NCBI GenBank assembly: GCA_963781805.1
Contig: CAWAHF010000004.1
Span: 4,774,001-4,838,000 of the forward strand
Direction of reading: 5' to 3'
DNA: 64,000 bases
From: JAFGPL01 sp963781805
GTDB lineage: Bacteria > Bacteroidota > Bacteroidia > Bacteroidales > UBA10428
Part shown: positions 18,065 to 27,784 of the stretch, piece by piece
Layout of the letters: each line of letters begins with the position of its first letter
Position numbering within the stretch: the first letter of the stretch is position 1
Translations under genes and position numbers: made by a program
The notes under the pieces: generated by a model
What the model was told of the DNA's origin: nothing
Seen by the model: the letters and a program-made list of their open reading frames with translations, nothing else
Databases searched by the model: none

Positions 18065-19465
18065 ATGAATAGTAACTCCGGCAATTATAACAAAAATTTG
18101 AATCATTGTCCGCTACGAAAATACAATGTAGCCTTGTTGTTGCTAAATTACATTCTATGTGTGAATTTAGCTCATGCTCAAACTCCATCGGAATTCCTTG
18201 ATACCAAAGTTGATTTGAATACCTGTATTAAATATGCCCTGGATCATCAGCCGATTATACAACAGTTGCAGCTCAATGAAGATATTACCAGACAGGATAT
18301 ACGAATTGCACTTTCTGACTGGTTTCCTCAGATAAATGCAAATGCCGGATTGCAACATTATCTTAAACAACCTGTCTCTATTTTTCCCGATTTTACAAAT
18401 CCCTCGGGTCCTAAACGGGAAATTACCACCGGTGTGCTAAATACTTCCTCGTTGCAATTTTCAGCAAGCCAGGTGCTATACAACAACGATGTATTAATCG
18501 CCGCCAAATCTGAAAAATATTATAAATTAAAATCATCGCAAACGACAAAAGAGCGCAAAATTGATCTTGTTGTTGAAGTAAGTAAATCGTACTATGATGT
18601 ATTACTGTCAGAAGCAAATCTGAATTTTTTAAAGGATGACATCATACGTATAGATAAAAGCATGAAAGATGCTTACAATCAATACAAAACAGGTGTAAGT
18701 GATAAGATTGATTACCAGAGAGCAATGATTTCATTAAATAATCTCAAGGCAGAAATTTACGGGACACAGGAAACCATCCGGGCGAAAAATACCCGCCTGA
18801 AAGAACTTATGGGGTATCCCCAAAACCAACCACTTGCTATTGCAGGAATTAGTATTGATACGATTAAGTCCTTCGATATTGATACCACAGCTGAGCCGGA
18901 TTATCAAAACCGAATTGAATATAAACTGCTGCTATCACAACTGAAATTGCAGAAATTTACCATTGACTATTACAAATCAGGATTTCTTCCTTCATTATCG
19001 GCATTTGCCAATTACAATCTGGTTTTCCAGAATGATCAATTGAATGTCTTATATAACCAAACCTTCCCGAATTCAATCGTTGGACTGAATCTGTCCTTTC
19101 CAATTTTTGAAGGTACCCGTCGGATTCAGCAATTGAAGAGGGCAAATTTATACTATCGCGAAATGGCCCTGGACACAATTAATCTCAAAAGCAGCATAAA
19201 TACAGAACTAGACCAGGCGATGGCCGCATATAAAAGTAATCTTAAAGCTTATAAAGCAGCTACTGAGAATGTCAAGATAGCAGATGAAGTATACAATACG
19301 GTAAAATTTCAATACGATCAGGGAATAAAAGCATTTCTGGAAGTAATTGTTTCCGAAACAGATCTCAGAACTTCCAGGATTAACGAGTTAAATGCACTTT
19401 ACAGATTACTCTCAAGTAAACTTGATTTGGATAAAGCGCTTGGTAATATTTCAATTAATTATTAA
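18065..19465 (+). CDS. TolC-family outer membrane efflux protein
   Basis: 466 residues. A signal peptide ends at AHAQ (about residue 39). Two outer-membrane-efflux repeats follow with long coiled-coil helices; typical parts are DLNTCIKYALDHQPIIQQ, SNPSxGLNLSFPIFEG-type strands and a late QYDQGIKAFLEVIVSETDLRTSRINEL segment. It forms the outer membrane duct of the tripartite pump encoded by the next two genes, from which it is separated by only 2 bp. Confidence 0.9.
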   Translation: MNSNSGNYNKNLNHCPLRKYNVALLLLNYILCVNLAHAQTPSEFLDTKVDLNTCIKYALDHQPIIQQLQLNEDITRQDIRIALSDWFPQINANAGLQHYLKQPVSIFPDFTNPSGPKREITTGVLNTSSLQFSASQVLYNNDVLIAAKSEKYYKLKSSQTTKERKIDLVVEVSKSYYDVLLSEANLNFLKDDIIRIDKSMKDAYNQYKTGVSDKIDYQRAMISLNNLKAEIYGTQETIRAKNTRLKELMGYPQNQPLAIAGISIDTIKSFDIDTTAEPDYQNRIEYKLLLSQLKLQKFTIDYYKSGFLPSLSAFANYNLVFQNDQLNVLYNQTFPNSIVGLNLSFPIFEGTRRIQQLKRANLYYREMALDTINLKSSINTELDQAMAAYKSNLKAYKAATENVKIADEVYNTVKFQYDQGIKAFLEVIVSETDLRTSRINELNALYRLLSSKLDLDKALGNISINY

Positions 19466-19467
19466 TC

Positions 19468-20625
19468 ATGGAAAAAAATCATTATAAACTACAGATAACA
19501 AAGCCCGAAAGCTTACTATTCTTACTCCTTACGGTATTTAGCAGCTGTAATACATCAGATCCGCCCGGACAGACTGAAGGTCCGGTATCGGTTAACTTAA
19601 CAAAAGTTCAACGGGAGAACGTAGTTTACTATGATAACACACCAGGAAATGTTGTCGCTTTAAACGAGGTGGAATTACGCAGCGAAGTCAGCGGTTTTGT
19701 TACCGGCATCTTCTTTAAGGAAGGAGATTTTATCCACAAGGGCCAAAAACTATATGAGATTGACAGAACCAAATATCTTGCATCTTACCAACAAGCCCAG
19801 GCCAATCTGGATATTGCAAAGGCCAATGTAGAGAGGGCCAAACGATATGTTGAAACATATACCGAACTTAGTAAACAAGATGCTATTGCCAGACAGCGGC
19901 TCGAAGATGCCCAGACAGATCTGCAAAATGCCAACCTTCAGTTAATTTCAGCAGAGGCGGGTCTGGTAAAAGCACGCACCGACCTGAATTATTCTGTCAT
20001 TTATGCTCCTTTTGACGGAACAATTGGTATCTCGCAAATAAAAATGGGTACACTGATTTCGCCCGCTCAAACATTGCTTAATATAATTTCATCGGATAAT
20101 CCGATGGGTGTGGATTTATTTATCAATGAAAAGGATCTGAACCGGTTTCAAAAATTATCTGCGAAAATTACCTCAACAAATGATTCCACTTTTAGAATTT
20201 CGCTTCCGGATAAAACTCTTTACCCTGAAAAGGGCAAAATACTTGCGATTGACCGAGCAGTTGATCCCCAGACTGCCACCATACGGGTACGCCTGGAATT
20301 TCCAAATCCTGACAACACCCTGAAAGACGGGATGAGCTGTGATGTGAATATTCTCAATGAAAATTCAGGAGAACAGCTGGTAATACCGTCGAAAGCAGTG
20401 ATGGAGCAAATGTCGGAATATTTTGTTTTTGTAGCGGATAGTCAAAAGGTTCGTCAGGTTAAGGTTGATCTTGGCGTACAGTTGGAAGGAAAGGTGGTGG
20501 TGGCCAGCGGACTGAAAGAAGGACAACAGATTGTAACCGATGGAATTCAAAAACTACACGATGGTGCTTTGATAGCCGAGAACAGGGATGGAGCTGTAAG
20601 AAAGAATAATAATCTAAGCAAATAA
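19468..20625 (+). CDS. RND efflux periplasmic adaptor (HlyD/AcrA family)
   Basis: 385 residues. A lipobox-like VFSSC near residue 31 suggests a lipoprotein anchored in the inner membrane. The order is the barrel-sandwich (lipoyl) half LRSEVSGFVTGIFFKEGDFIHKG, an alpha-hairpin (about 115-185), the second lipoyl half DLNYSVIYAPFDGTIG, a beta-barrel domain and a membrane-proximal domain. It joins the RND pump to the TolC-type duct. It sits 2 bp after the TolC gene and 6 bp before the pump gene, so all three are translated from one transcript. Confidence 0.93.
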   Translation: MEKNHYKLQITKPESLLFLLLTVFSSCNTSDPPGQTEGPVSVNLTKVQRENVVYYDNTPGNVVALNEVELRSEVSGFVTGIFFKEGDFIHKGQKLYEIDRTKYLASYQQAQANLDIAKANVERAKRYVETYTELSKQDAIARQRLEDAQTDLQNANLQLISAEAGLVKARTDLNYSVIYAPFDGTIGISQIKMGTLISPAQTLLNIISSDNPMGVDLFINEKDLNRFQKLSAKITSTNDSTFRISLPDKTLYPEKGKILAIDRAVDPQTATIRVRLEFPNPDNTLKDGMSCDVNILNENSGEQLVIPSKAVMEQMSEYFVFVADSQKVRQVKVDLGVQLEGKVVVASGLKEGQQIVTDGIQKLHDGALIAENRDGAVRKNNNLSK

Positions 20626-20631
20626 ACCAAC

Positions 20632-23600
20632 ATGATAGCCGATACCTTTATAAAAAGGCCGGTAACAGCAATTGTTGTCGCCATAGTAATCACCTTTATC
20701 GGTATTATATCCTTAGTTAATTTACCCCTGAGTCAATATCCTAATATTACTCCGCCGGTAGTTCAGGTATCAGGAAGTTATATAGGTGCAGATGCGGCAA
20801 CTGTCGAACAGACCGTAGCCACCCCGGTCGAATCACAGGTAAACGGTGTCCCCGGAATGACCTATATTCAGACCAACAGTACCAGCGACGGGCGCATGAG
20901 CATGAGCGTTAATTTTGAGTTGGGCACAGATGTAAATATTGCTGCCCTGGATGTGCAAAACCGTGTAAACGTGGCATTACCGCAACTACCCGACGATGTA
21001 AAACGATTAGGACTTACGGTGCGCAAAAGCAACACAGGTATTTTAATGGTAGTAACTGTTTTTTCACCCAATAATACCCATGATGTAAAATTTGTCGATA
21101 ACTATACAAATATCTTCATCAAGGATGAAATATCCAGGGTAAAGGGAGTTGGAGATGTTTTTTCCAGGGCAGAAGATTTTTCAATGCGAATCTGGCTTAA
21201 ACCCGATAAGATGGCGCAGTATGGAATTACAGCACGTGACGTAATCAGTGCAGTGCAGGAGCAAAATATTCAGGTAGCAGCAGGTTCGGTGGGCACTCCT
21301 CCCCAGCCTTCTCAACAGGCTTTTGAATATACCGCATATGTAAGAGGTAGACTAGTCTCCCAAAAGGAATTCGGGAATATAATTATAAAATCCAAACCAT
21401 CCGATGGGTCACTGGTTTATATGAAAGATATAGCCCGCATCTCGCTGGGCCGGTTTCAATACTCGGGAAACGGTTACGTAGATGGGAAACAAGCCTCCTT
21501 CCTTATTATCTTTCAGAGCCCGGGCAGCAATGCACTTGAAACCGCTAACGGGGTGATCAATACCATGCAAAGATTGAAAAAATCTTTTCCTGAAGATATT
21601 GATTATCTTATTCCTTTTGAGACCGTTTCGGTAGTTCGCGTTTCCATTCAGGAAGTTGCCAAAACCTTATTAATTGCATTATTGCTGGTAACATTCGTAG
21701 TATTCCTCTTTCTTCAAAACTGGAGAGCGACCCTTATTCCCATTCTGGCCATTCCCGTATCGATTATCGGAACATTTGCCTTTTTTGGCCCGCTGGGTTT
21801 TACCATCAATAAACTTACCCTGTTTGGTTTTGTCCTGGCCATTGGCATTGTAGTGGATGATGCAATCATTGTGGTGGAAGCTGTACAACATTATATCGAC
21901 GACAAGCATTTATCTCCAAAAGAAGCTGCAAACAGGGCAATGCAGGATATTTCAGGTCCAGTGGTAGCTATTGCATTGGTACTGGCAGCAGTATTTATCC
22001 CTGCAGGATTTATACCCGGAATCGTGGGGAAACTCTATCAGCAGTTTGCAATTACCATTGCTATTTCGGTGCTGATTTCAGCCTTTGTAGCATTATCGCT
22101 CACTCCTGCACTGTGTTCAATCCTTTTAAGAAAAAAGAATAATCCGGAAAATCAACAAAGAACCTGGTCTTTTTTCAGTTGGTTTGACAAGGGATTTAAA
22201 AGCATTTTGGGAAGATATACCCGGCTGGTTGAAAAGTGGATGCATTATGATCGTTATATCCTGATTTTTCTGATCTGTTTGATCGTTGGAACTATCTTTT
22301 TATTTAGAAACAAACCCACAGGATTTATACCCACCGAAGATGAAGGCAGGGTATATATTACCTTCGAGCTGCCCGAAGCAGCATCAACAGCCCGCACGGT
22401 AGTGACTTTGCATAAAGTGATGCATATTCTGGACCAGGTAAAAGGAATCGGACATTATGCCGGAATTGCCGGTTTGAATGTGGTTTCTTTTTCAAATAAA
22501 TCCAACAGCGGCACCATCTTTTGTCAGTTTAAACCCTGGGATGAAAGAAAATCAAAATCAGAACAGTTGTATGGACTTATAGCCCAGTTGCGGCATCGGT
22601 TTACTGAGGTTAAGGAAGCCCGTATTGTGGTAATTCCACCTCCGGCTATTCCCGGTTTGGGCAGAACTGGCGGATTTAGTTTTGTTTTGCAGCAACAGGA
22701 GAGCACAGACGATATCCATCAATTCGAAAATGTGGTAAGAAATTTTATGATTGCAGCAAATAAACGTCCCGAGATATCCAATGCATTTACTTTTTTTACA
22801 GCAAGTACTCCCGGTTATCAAATATCTGTAAACCGGGAAAAATGTAAACGTATGGGAGTTAACCTCATAGAAGTATTCAATACCTTAAGAACTTTTCTCG
22901 GAAGCCAGTATATTAACGATTTTTCATTGTATGGAAGAAATTTCCGGGTTGTAGCCCAGGCAGACACATTATACCGAAATAATATTAATGAACTTGGCAA
23001 ATACTATGTTCGGAACCAACAGGGTGAAATGTTACCCTTAAGCACGCTCATTAGTTATCAGATAACCGAAAATGCACCCCTTATAACCCATTATAACCTG
23101 TATCGTTCAGTAGAGTTTAATGGGAATTCTGCAGAAGGATATAGTAGTGGACAGGCGATTGATGCCTTAAGAGAAGTTGCTGCACAGGTACTTCCAGCAG
23201 GTTATGGGTATGAATTTTCAGGACTTAGCCGTGAGGAGATTAAGGCCGGTAACAGTACGGTACGAATTTTCTTTATTTCAATCATATTTGTTTTTTTGTT
23301 CCTTGCAGCTTTATACGAAAGCTGGTCGGTACCTTTTGCCGTTTTGTTAGCTGTGCCCCTGGGAGCTTTCGGCGCCATCATGGCATTGACATTTACCCAT
23401 ACGCTAACAAACAATATATATGCCCAGGTGGGTCTGATTACGCTAATTGGTCTTGCGGCAAAAAACTCCATTCTAATCGTTGAATTTGCCAAAGAGCGTG
23501 TTGACAGAGGGATGAATATTTCGCAGGCAACGTTAGAAGCCGTTCAATTACGCTTAAGGCCGATTCTGATGACCTCTTTTGCTTTTATTTTTGGAGTATC

Positions 23601-23787
23601 TCCGCTTATTTTTGCTACGGGAGCCGGTGCAGTTGCACGTCAAACTATTGGCTGGACTGTATTTGGAGGTATGCTTGCTGCTACATTCATGGGCATATTC
23701 ATTGTACCGGTTCTTTTCGTTCTAATCATCCATATTACCTATAGAAAAAAAGAATTGCAGATTCTGAAAAAGAAGGGAACATCATAA
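20632..23787 (+). CDS. RND multidrug efflux permease (AcrB/HAE1 type)
   Basis: 1051 residues, the normal length for a hydrophobe/amphiphile efflux-1 transporter. It starts with the canonical IADTFIKRPVTAIVVAI helix and NLPLSQYPNITPPVVQVSG. Helix 4 carries the paired acidic residues of the proton relay (GIVVDDAIIVVEAVQ), and the second half repeats the layout with GLAAKNSILIVEFAKER and the late Lys. It exports drugs, detergents or lipids using proton motive force, as a trimer with the two preceding gene products. No regulator gene is beside the operon. Confidence 0.95.
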   Translation: MIADTFIKRPVTAIVVAIVITFIGIISLVNLPLSQYPNITPPVVQVSGSYIGADAATVEQTVATPVESQVNGVPGMTYIQTNSTSDGRMSMSVNFELGTDVNIAALDVQNRVNVALPQLPDDVKRLGLTVRKSNTGILMVVTVFSPNNTHDVKFVDNYTNIFIKDEISRVKGVGDVFSRAEDFSMRIWLKPDKMAQYGITARDVISAVQEQNIQVAAGSVGTPPQPSQQAFEYTAYVRGRLVSQKEFGNIIIKSKPSDGSLVYMKDIARISLGRFQYSGNGYVDGKQASFLIIFQSPGSNALETANGVINTMQRLKKSFPEDIDYLIPFETVSVVRVSIQEVAKTLLIALLLVTFVVFLFLQNWRATLIPILAIPVSIIGTFAFFGPLGFTINKLTLFGFVLAIGIVVDDAIIVVEAVQHYIDDKHLSPKEAANRAMQDISGPVVAIALVLAAVFIPAGFIPGIVGKLYQQFAITIAISVLISAFVALSLTPALCSILLRKKNNPENQQRTWSFFSWFDKGFKSILGRYTRLVEKWMHYDRYILIFLICLIVGTIFLFRNKPTGFIPTEDEGRVYITFELPEAASTARTVVTLHKVMHILDQVKGIGHYAGIAGLNVVSFSNKSNSGTIFCQFKPWDERKSKSEQLYGLIAQLRHRFTEVKEARIVVIPPPAIPGLGRTGGFSFVLQQQESTDDIHQFENVVRNFMIAANKRPEISNAFTFFTASTPGYQISVNREKCKRMGVNLIEVFNTLRTFLGSQYINDFSLYGRNFRVVAQADTLYRNNINELGKYYVRNQQGEMLPLSTLISYQITENAPLITHYNLYRSVEFNGNSAEGYSSGQAIDALREVAAQVLPAGYGYEFSGLSREEIKAGNSTVRIFFISIIFVFLFLAALYESWSVPFAVLLAVPLGAFGAIMALTFTHTLTNNIYAQVGLITLIGLAAKNSILIVEFAKERVDRGMNISQATLEAVQLRLRPILMTSFAFIFGVSPLIFATGAGAVARQTIGWTVFGGMLAATFMGIFIVPVLFVLIIHITYRKKELQILKKKGTS

Positions 23788-23826
23788 AAATATGTATAAC
23801 TTATTTTCAAATCGATTGGTTAAAAA

Positions 23827-23854
23827 AAGACCTGAAACAAATGTCTCAGGTCTT
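23827..23854 (-). terminator. Intrinsic terminator downstream of gapA
   Basis: Perfect 9-bp arms AAGACCTGA and TCAGGTCTT around a 10-base loop. Read on the minus strand, a run of seven T follows the stem, so it mainly terminates gapA; it may also slow the converging efflux operon. Confidence 0.85.
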
Positions 23855-23878
23855 AACAAAATATGTTCATTAATAAGT

Positions 23879-24886
23879 TTATTTCACTGTATTCATGTAG
23901 GAAATTAGTTCAACAACTTTGCTTGAATAACCCCACTCGTTGTCATACCATGATACAACTTTTACAAAATTTGGATTCAGCATGATACCTGCCTTGGAGT
24001 CGAAAATGGAAGTACGGGCATCACCAATGAAATCGCTTGATACCACTGCATCTTCAGTGTATCCGAGAATTCCTTTCAAATCACCTTCGGAGGCTTTTTT
24101 CATAGCTGCACAAATTTCTTCGTAAGTAGTTGCCTTATCCAAACGACAGGTAAGATCAACTACAGAAACATTCAATGTTGGAATTCTGAATGACATCCCT
24201 GTGAGTTTACCTTTAAGTGCAGGAATAACTTTACCAACAGCCTTTGCGGCACCCGTGGATGAAGGAATAATATTTCCCGCTGCAGCACGTCCGCCTCTCC
24301 AGTCTTTCATCGAAGGACCATCGACAGTTTTCTGTGTAGCAGTGGTGGAATGAACCGTTGTCATTAAACCTTCAACTATACCAAATGTATCGTTCAGAAC
24401 TTTTGCAAGCGGGGCCAGGCAATTTGTGGTACAGGAAGCATTGGATACCATATCGAGATCTTTTGTATAGCTTTTGTGGTTTACACCCATAACAAACATT
24501 GGGGTATCATCCTTCGAAGGAGCAGACATAACAACTCGTCTTGCACCAGCCTTCAGGTGAGCTTCAGCTTTTGGTCTGTCAAGAAAAAGTCCGGTTGATT
24601 CTACAACATATTCTGCCCCTACATCTCCCCATTTAAGATTTGAGGGATCTCTTTCAGCAGTAACTCTAATGGGATGACCATTGACTACAAGCTTACCGTC
24701 TTTGATATCGATTGAACCTTTAAACTGGCCGTGAATAGTGTCGTACTTGAGCATATATGCCATGTAATCAACATCTATAATATCATTAATCCCTACTACT
24801 TCGATGTCAGGATAATTCACAGCTGCGCGAAATACAAGTCTTCCTATGCGGCCAAAACCATTGATACCAACTTTTATTTTTGCCAT
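23879..24886 (-). CDS. gapA: Glyceraldehyde-3-phosphate dehydrogenase, type I
   Basis: 335 residues, full length. The NAD-binding start is KVGINGFGRIGRLVFRA, and the catalytic Cys152 lies in SNASCTTNCLAPL with the matching His in TTVHSTTATQ. Asp at NDIIDVDYMAYM favours NAD over NADP. It oxidises glyceraldehyde-3-phosphate to 1,3-bisphosphoglycerate in glycolysis and the reverse in gluconeogenesis, in the cytoplasm. Single gene with its own terminator. Confidence 0.97.
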   Translation of the reverse strand: MAKIKVGINGFGRIGRLVFRAAVNYPDIEVVGINDIIDVDYMAYMLKYDTIHGQFKGSIDIKDGKLVVNGHPIRVTAERDPSNLKWGDVGAEYVVESTGLFLDRPKAEAHLKAGARRVVMSAPSKDDTPMFVMGVNHKSYTKDLDMVSNASCTTNCLAPLAKVLNDTFGIVEGLMTTVHSTTATQKTVDGPSMKDWRGGRAAAGNIIPSSTGAAKAVGKVIPALKGKLTGMSFRIPTLNVSVVDLTCRLDKATTYEEICAAMKKASEGDLKGILGYTEDAVVSSDFIGDARTSIFDSKAGIMLNPNFVKVVSWYDNEWGYSSKVVELISYMNTVK

Positions 24887-25064
24887 AATTATATGATTAA
24901 AAAATTATTAATTAATGTGTCAGAAAACGAAGGGCGAAGGTAAAAAAAATTCTGAATAAGCACAATATGAAATTGCTCCAAATAGAAATTTAATACCAAA
25001 AGTTGAGAGGATCAATTCAGAATTTCGTATAGATTCGGATAATAGGAAATTCAACTAATAAAAA

Positions 25065-25871
25065 TCAATCCGTAACAATTTTATCAAGTTTGGTCTTTTT
25101 CATTTTATATTTGGCATCGATTACTTTTCCAAACCGATAGCTGGCATAAAGTGTTAAAAAAAACCGCGGATAACTGTTCATAGCCATAATCGGTATCTTC
25201 TGGGCGAAAGCGTCAACAATAATGCCTGCATCAACCGCATTTATTGTCTTGTTAAATTTTCCGAATTCAAACATCAATCCAAACTTGCCATAAATACCAG
25301 GTACAAAGGATATTTCGTTAAATCCCTTGAAAAAAGAGGCTCTGCCTGTAATATTTGTGGTAGGCAAATGTTGTGTGAAGGAGAATTTTTCAATCACTTC
25401 ATAATCGATCTGACTATCACCATTTTCATCAACTCCTATGGTATAATAAATAGGTTTTTTAATCCCTATGGACGTACCGAAAGAAAAGTACCTCCGAATT
25501 GAAATTCCTCCCTTGTCAACCTTAGGAAACATTTCGTTCTGAATACCAATACCCAATCTGAGATTGTAAAACTGATTAAGTTTTCCGTATACAAAACTCT
25601 TGGATGTAAAATAGTATGTTTGAGCTGTTAACTTGATTTCTTTCGGATGCTTGATGTTAACGAGGTCAACATCATAGATTACCTTTTTCAATTCGGTAAT
25701 CCTCTTACCATAGCGATAATTAACACCTAATCCGTTTGAGTTTAAAAGAATTGCGAAGGTTCTTTCGTTCTTGTAAAAAATTTTGTCCTGTTCTGCTATC
25801 TCACCCTGGGCAAATAAGATATACGAATATAATATCAAGCCAAAAACAATGGCTATTTTTTTCACAACCAC
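25065..25871 (-). CDS. Putative outer membrane beta-barrel protein
   Basis: 268 residues. A signal peptide ends near LFAQ (about residue 22). The rest alternates short hydrophobic/aromatic strands (for example FAILLNSNGLGVNYRYG, RRYFSFGTSIGIKKPIYYTIG, FFLTLYASYRFGK), as in a small barrel of the outer-membrane-beta-barrel families of Bacteroidota. A basic tail (YKMKKTKLDKIVTD) follows the last strand. I do not recognise a specific family. It lies downstream of two small lipoprotein genes on the same strand, spaced by about 55 bp, perhaps in one transcript. Confidence 0.75.
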   Translation of the reverse strand: MVVKKIAIVFGLILYSYILFAQGEIAEQDKIFYKNERTFAILLNSNGLGVNYRYGKRITELKKVIYDVDLVNIKHPKEIKLTAQTYYFTSKSFVYGKLNQFYNLRLGIGIQNEMFPKVDKGGISIRRYFSFGTSIGIKKPIYYTIGVDENGDSQIDYEVIEKFSFTQHLPTTNITGRASFFKGFNEISFVPGIYGKFGLMFEFGKFNKTINAVDAGIIVDAFAQKIPIMAMNSYPRFFLTLYASYRFGKVIDAKYKMKKTKLDKIVTD

Positions 25872-25926
25872 ATCTTAAAAGAAAAAAAGAATACAATGAA
25901 CTCTTATAAAACTAATTCTTAATATA

Positions 25927-26058
25927 TTAACAATTATCACCGTCAGATTGTTCAACGCTGGTTGAACTGTATGCCGGACAAGTTTTTGTTGTAGTGCACG
26001 AGATCGTTAAAACTATCAAAATCATCACCATTACAACAAAAGCGAATATCTTTTTCAT
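25927..26058 (-). CDS. Small lipoprotein with CPAYS motif (copy 2)
   Basis: A 43-residue ORF read by eye (ATG 26058, TAA 25929-25927). It has a lipoprotein signal peptide MKKIFAFVVMVMILIVLTIS ending at Cys21, then TTTKTCPAYSST and a Cys at the C terminus. It shares its layout, lipobox and CPAYS motif with the ORF at 26127-26255, so the two are tandem paralogues. The function is unknown. Conservation between the copies is good evidence that both are coding. Confidence 0.7.
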   Translation of the reverse strand: MKKIFAFVVMVMILIVLTISCTTTKTCPAYSSTSVEQSDGDNC

Positions 26059-26126
26059 AGGTTAAGAGTTATGTTAAAAATATACCAGTAAAAATAAACA
26101 ATTAATTCAATATTAAAAATATTCCA

Positions 26127-26255
26127 TTAACTGTTGTTTTCAACCTGCTCCGTAGTATTATCGTATGAATAGGCAGGGCAAATAGATTTCGAACAGGAAA
26201 TCATAACTGATGCAATAAAAGCCACTGCAACCAGAATTAGAACTAATTTTTTCAT
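26127..26255 (-). CDS. Small lipoprotein with CPAYS motif (copy 1)
   Basis: A 42-residue ORF (ATG 26255, TAA 26129-26127). The signal peptide MKKLVLILVAVAFIASVMIS ends at Cys21; the mature peptide reads SKSICPAYSYDNTTEQV. The spacing from lipid Cys to CPAYS is the same as in the adjacent copy (five residues between). It is the first ORF of a possible transcript running through the second small lipoprotein and the barrel protein at 25065. Confidence 0.7.
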   Translation of the reverse strand: MKKLVLILVAVAFIASVMISCSKSICPAYSYDNTTEQVENNS

Positions 26256-26474
26256 GATATTTATAATTTAGTTAGTAATTAAACGAAATTTCTAATCATT
26301 AATTATTGAATTCTGCTGTTTAATAAGGCTTTCTGTTTAGGTAAATTTACAGAAAATATTCAATCTATTCTATCATACCGAATTTGTACCATTAAAGTTT
26401 ATTAAAGTTTATGAAAATATATTATTCTTCCACGAAATAATTAAAATAAGTGAAGAATGAATTCCAGTCCGCCA

Positions 26475-27578
26475 TCAATTTATGTTGAAATTCAATCCAA
26501 GGTCACTTGCAATTTCTTTTAAATCTTTGGCAATTGCAGGTAAAATTGCTATACCTTCTATTTTGACTTTTTCTTCGAATGTCCTTTCGGGATCTCCGGG
26601 AATCAATACCTTTGGCTTTCCTGGAGAGCTTTTGGCATTTCGGAAGGTAAGAATCCATTCGTCCATTTTTTCTTTAAAATGTTGTGCAGGTTGAAATGCA
26701 TCAATTCGCATAGCTCCAAAAAAATGACCTGTACCCTCCCCCACTTTTTTGTCAAGAACAGGCAGATAAGCAACCGAAGGAGGTACAAACGGACCGAAAT
26801 TAGCGCCTGAAAATACTGCCGAAAATATATCTACCACTGCGCTCAGACAATATCCTTTATGACTTCCATGTTCATAATCCCCTCCAAGGGTTACCATGGA
26901 ACCTCCCTGTTTCAGAATGCTAGGATCGTCTGTTGGATTACCTTCTTTATCCTGCACATATCCTATGTTAACTTTTTCTCCTTTCTTTTCTGAAACGGCT
27001 AGTTTTCCACGAGCAATAGGGGTGGTTGCAAAATCGGCCACAAATGCAGGTTGTTTGTCAGCAGGAATGGCTACAGCAATGGGATTTGTTCCTAAAAGCC
27101 TGCTGATTGAATAGGTTGGAGCTACCAATGGATTCGCATTGGTCATGGTTATACCTATCATCTCTTTTTCGAGCGCCATCATGGCATAATACCCGGCAAT
27201 TCCAAAATGATTTGAACCACGGGTTGAAACCCATCCGGTACCAACTTTCCCGGCCTTCTCCATCGCAATTTCCATCGATCTGGTAGCAGCAATCATTCCA
27301 ACTGCACCATCGCCATCAACAACTGCCGTACTGGGCGTTTCGTGCACTATTTTAATGTTGGGCCTGACATTTATACGGTTCGCTTTCCAAAGCTCATAGT
27401 AATCCTTAATCCTTATCATACCGTGCGATGGAATTCCCCTTACTTCTGCAGCCATAAATACGTTGGTAATTTTAATGGAATCTTCAGCACTACAACCCAT
27501 CCGGGTAAAAAATTCTTTTGTGAATTCAAACAGATATTCGTATGTATACATTTCTTTGATATTATTGAATGCCGACAA
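26475..27578 (-). CDS. Ldh2-family malate/L-lactate/ureidoglycolate-type dehydrogenase
   Basis: 367 residues of the Ldh_2 (MDH2-type) NAD(P)-dependent oxidoreductase family, which has no Rossmann fold. Seen are SHGMIRIKDYYELW, HFGIAGYYAMMAL with the catalytic His, TNANPLVAPTYSISRLLGTNPIA and DFATTPIARGKL, and a late GSHKGYCLSAVVDIFSAV. Members reduce 2-oxoacids such as oxaloacetate, pyruvate or ureidoglycolate analogues; the substrate cannot be fixed by sequence. It diverges from menG. Confidence 0.9.
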   Translation of the reverse strand: MSAFNNIKEMYTYEYLFEFTKEFFTRMGCSAEDSIKITNVFMAAEVRGIPSHGMIRIKDYYELWKANRINVRPNIKIVHETPSTAVVDGDGAVGMIAATRSMEIAMEKAGKVGTGWVSTRGSNHFGIAGYYAMMALEKEMIGITMTNANPLVAPTYSISRLLGTNPIAVAIPADKQPAFVADFATTPIARGKLAVSEKKGEKVNIGYVQDKEGNPTDDPSILKQGGSMVTLGGDYEHGSHKGYCLSAVVDIFSAVFSGANFGPFVPPSVAYLPVLDKKVGEGTGHFFGAMRIDAFQPAQHFKEKMDEWILTFRNAKSSPGKPKVLIPGDPERTFEEKVKIEGIAILPAIAKDLKEIASDLGLNFNIN

Positions 27579-27784
27579 ATTTATAAAAATTAACAGCTCT
27601 TCCTAACTTCATTTTTAAACATATCCTTATTATCTTAATTTTGACCTTTTATAACTAATTTGAATTGAAGTGAAATTTTATATTGATAATCAACTGGTTT
27701 TAAAGATATTTAAATAACAGATTGTCCTGAAAATTTTTTTCAACCAACCGATGTGATAAAAATTAACCTATTAAAAAAAATCTG

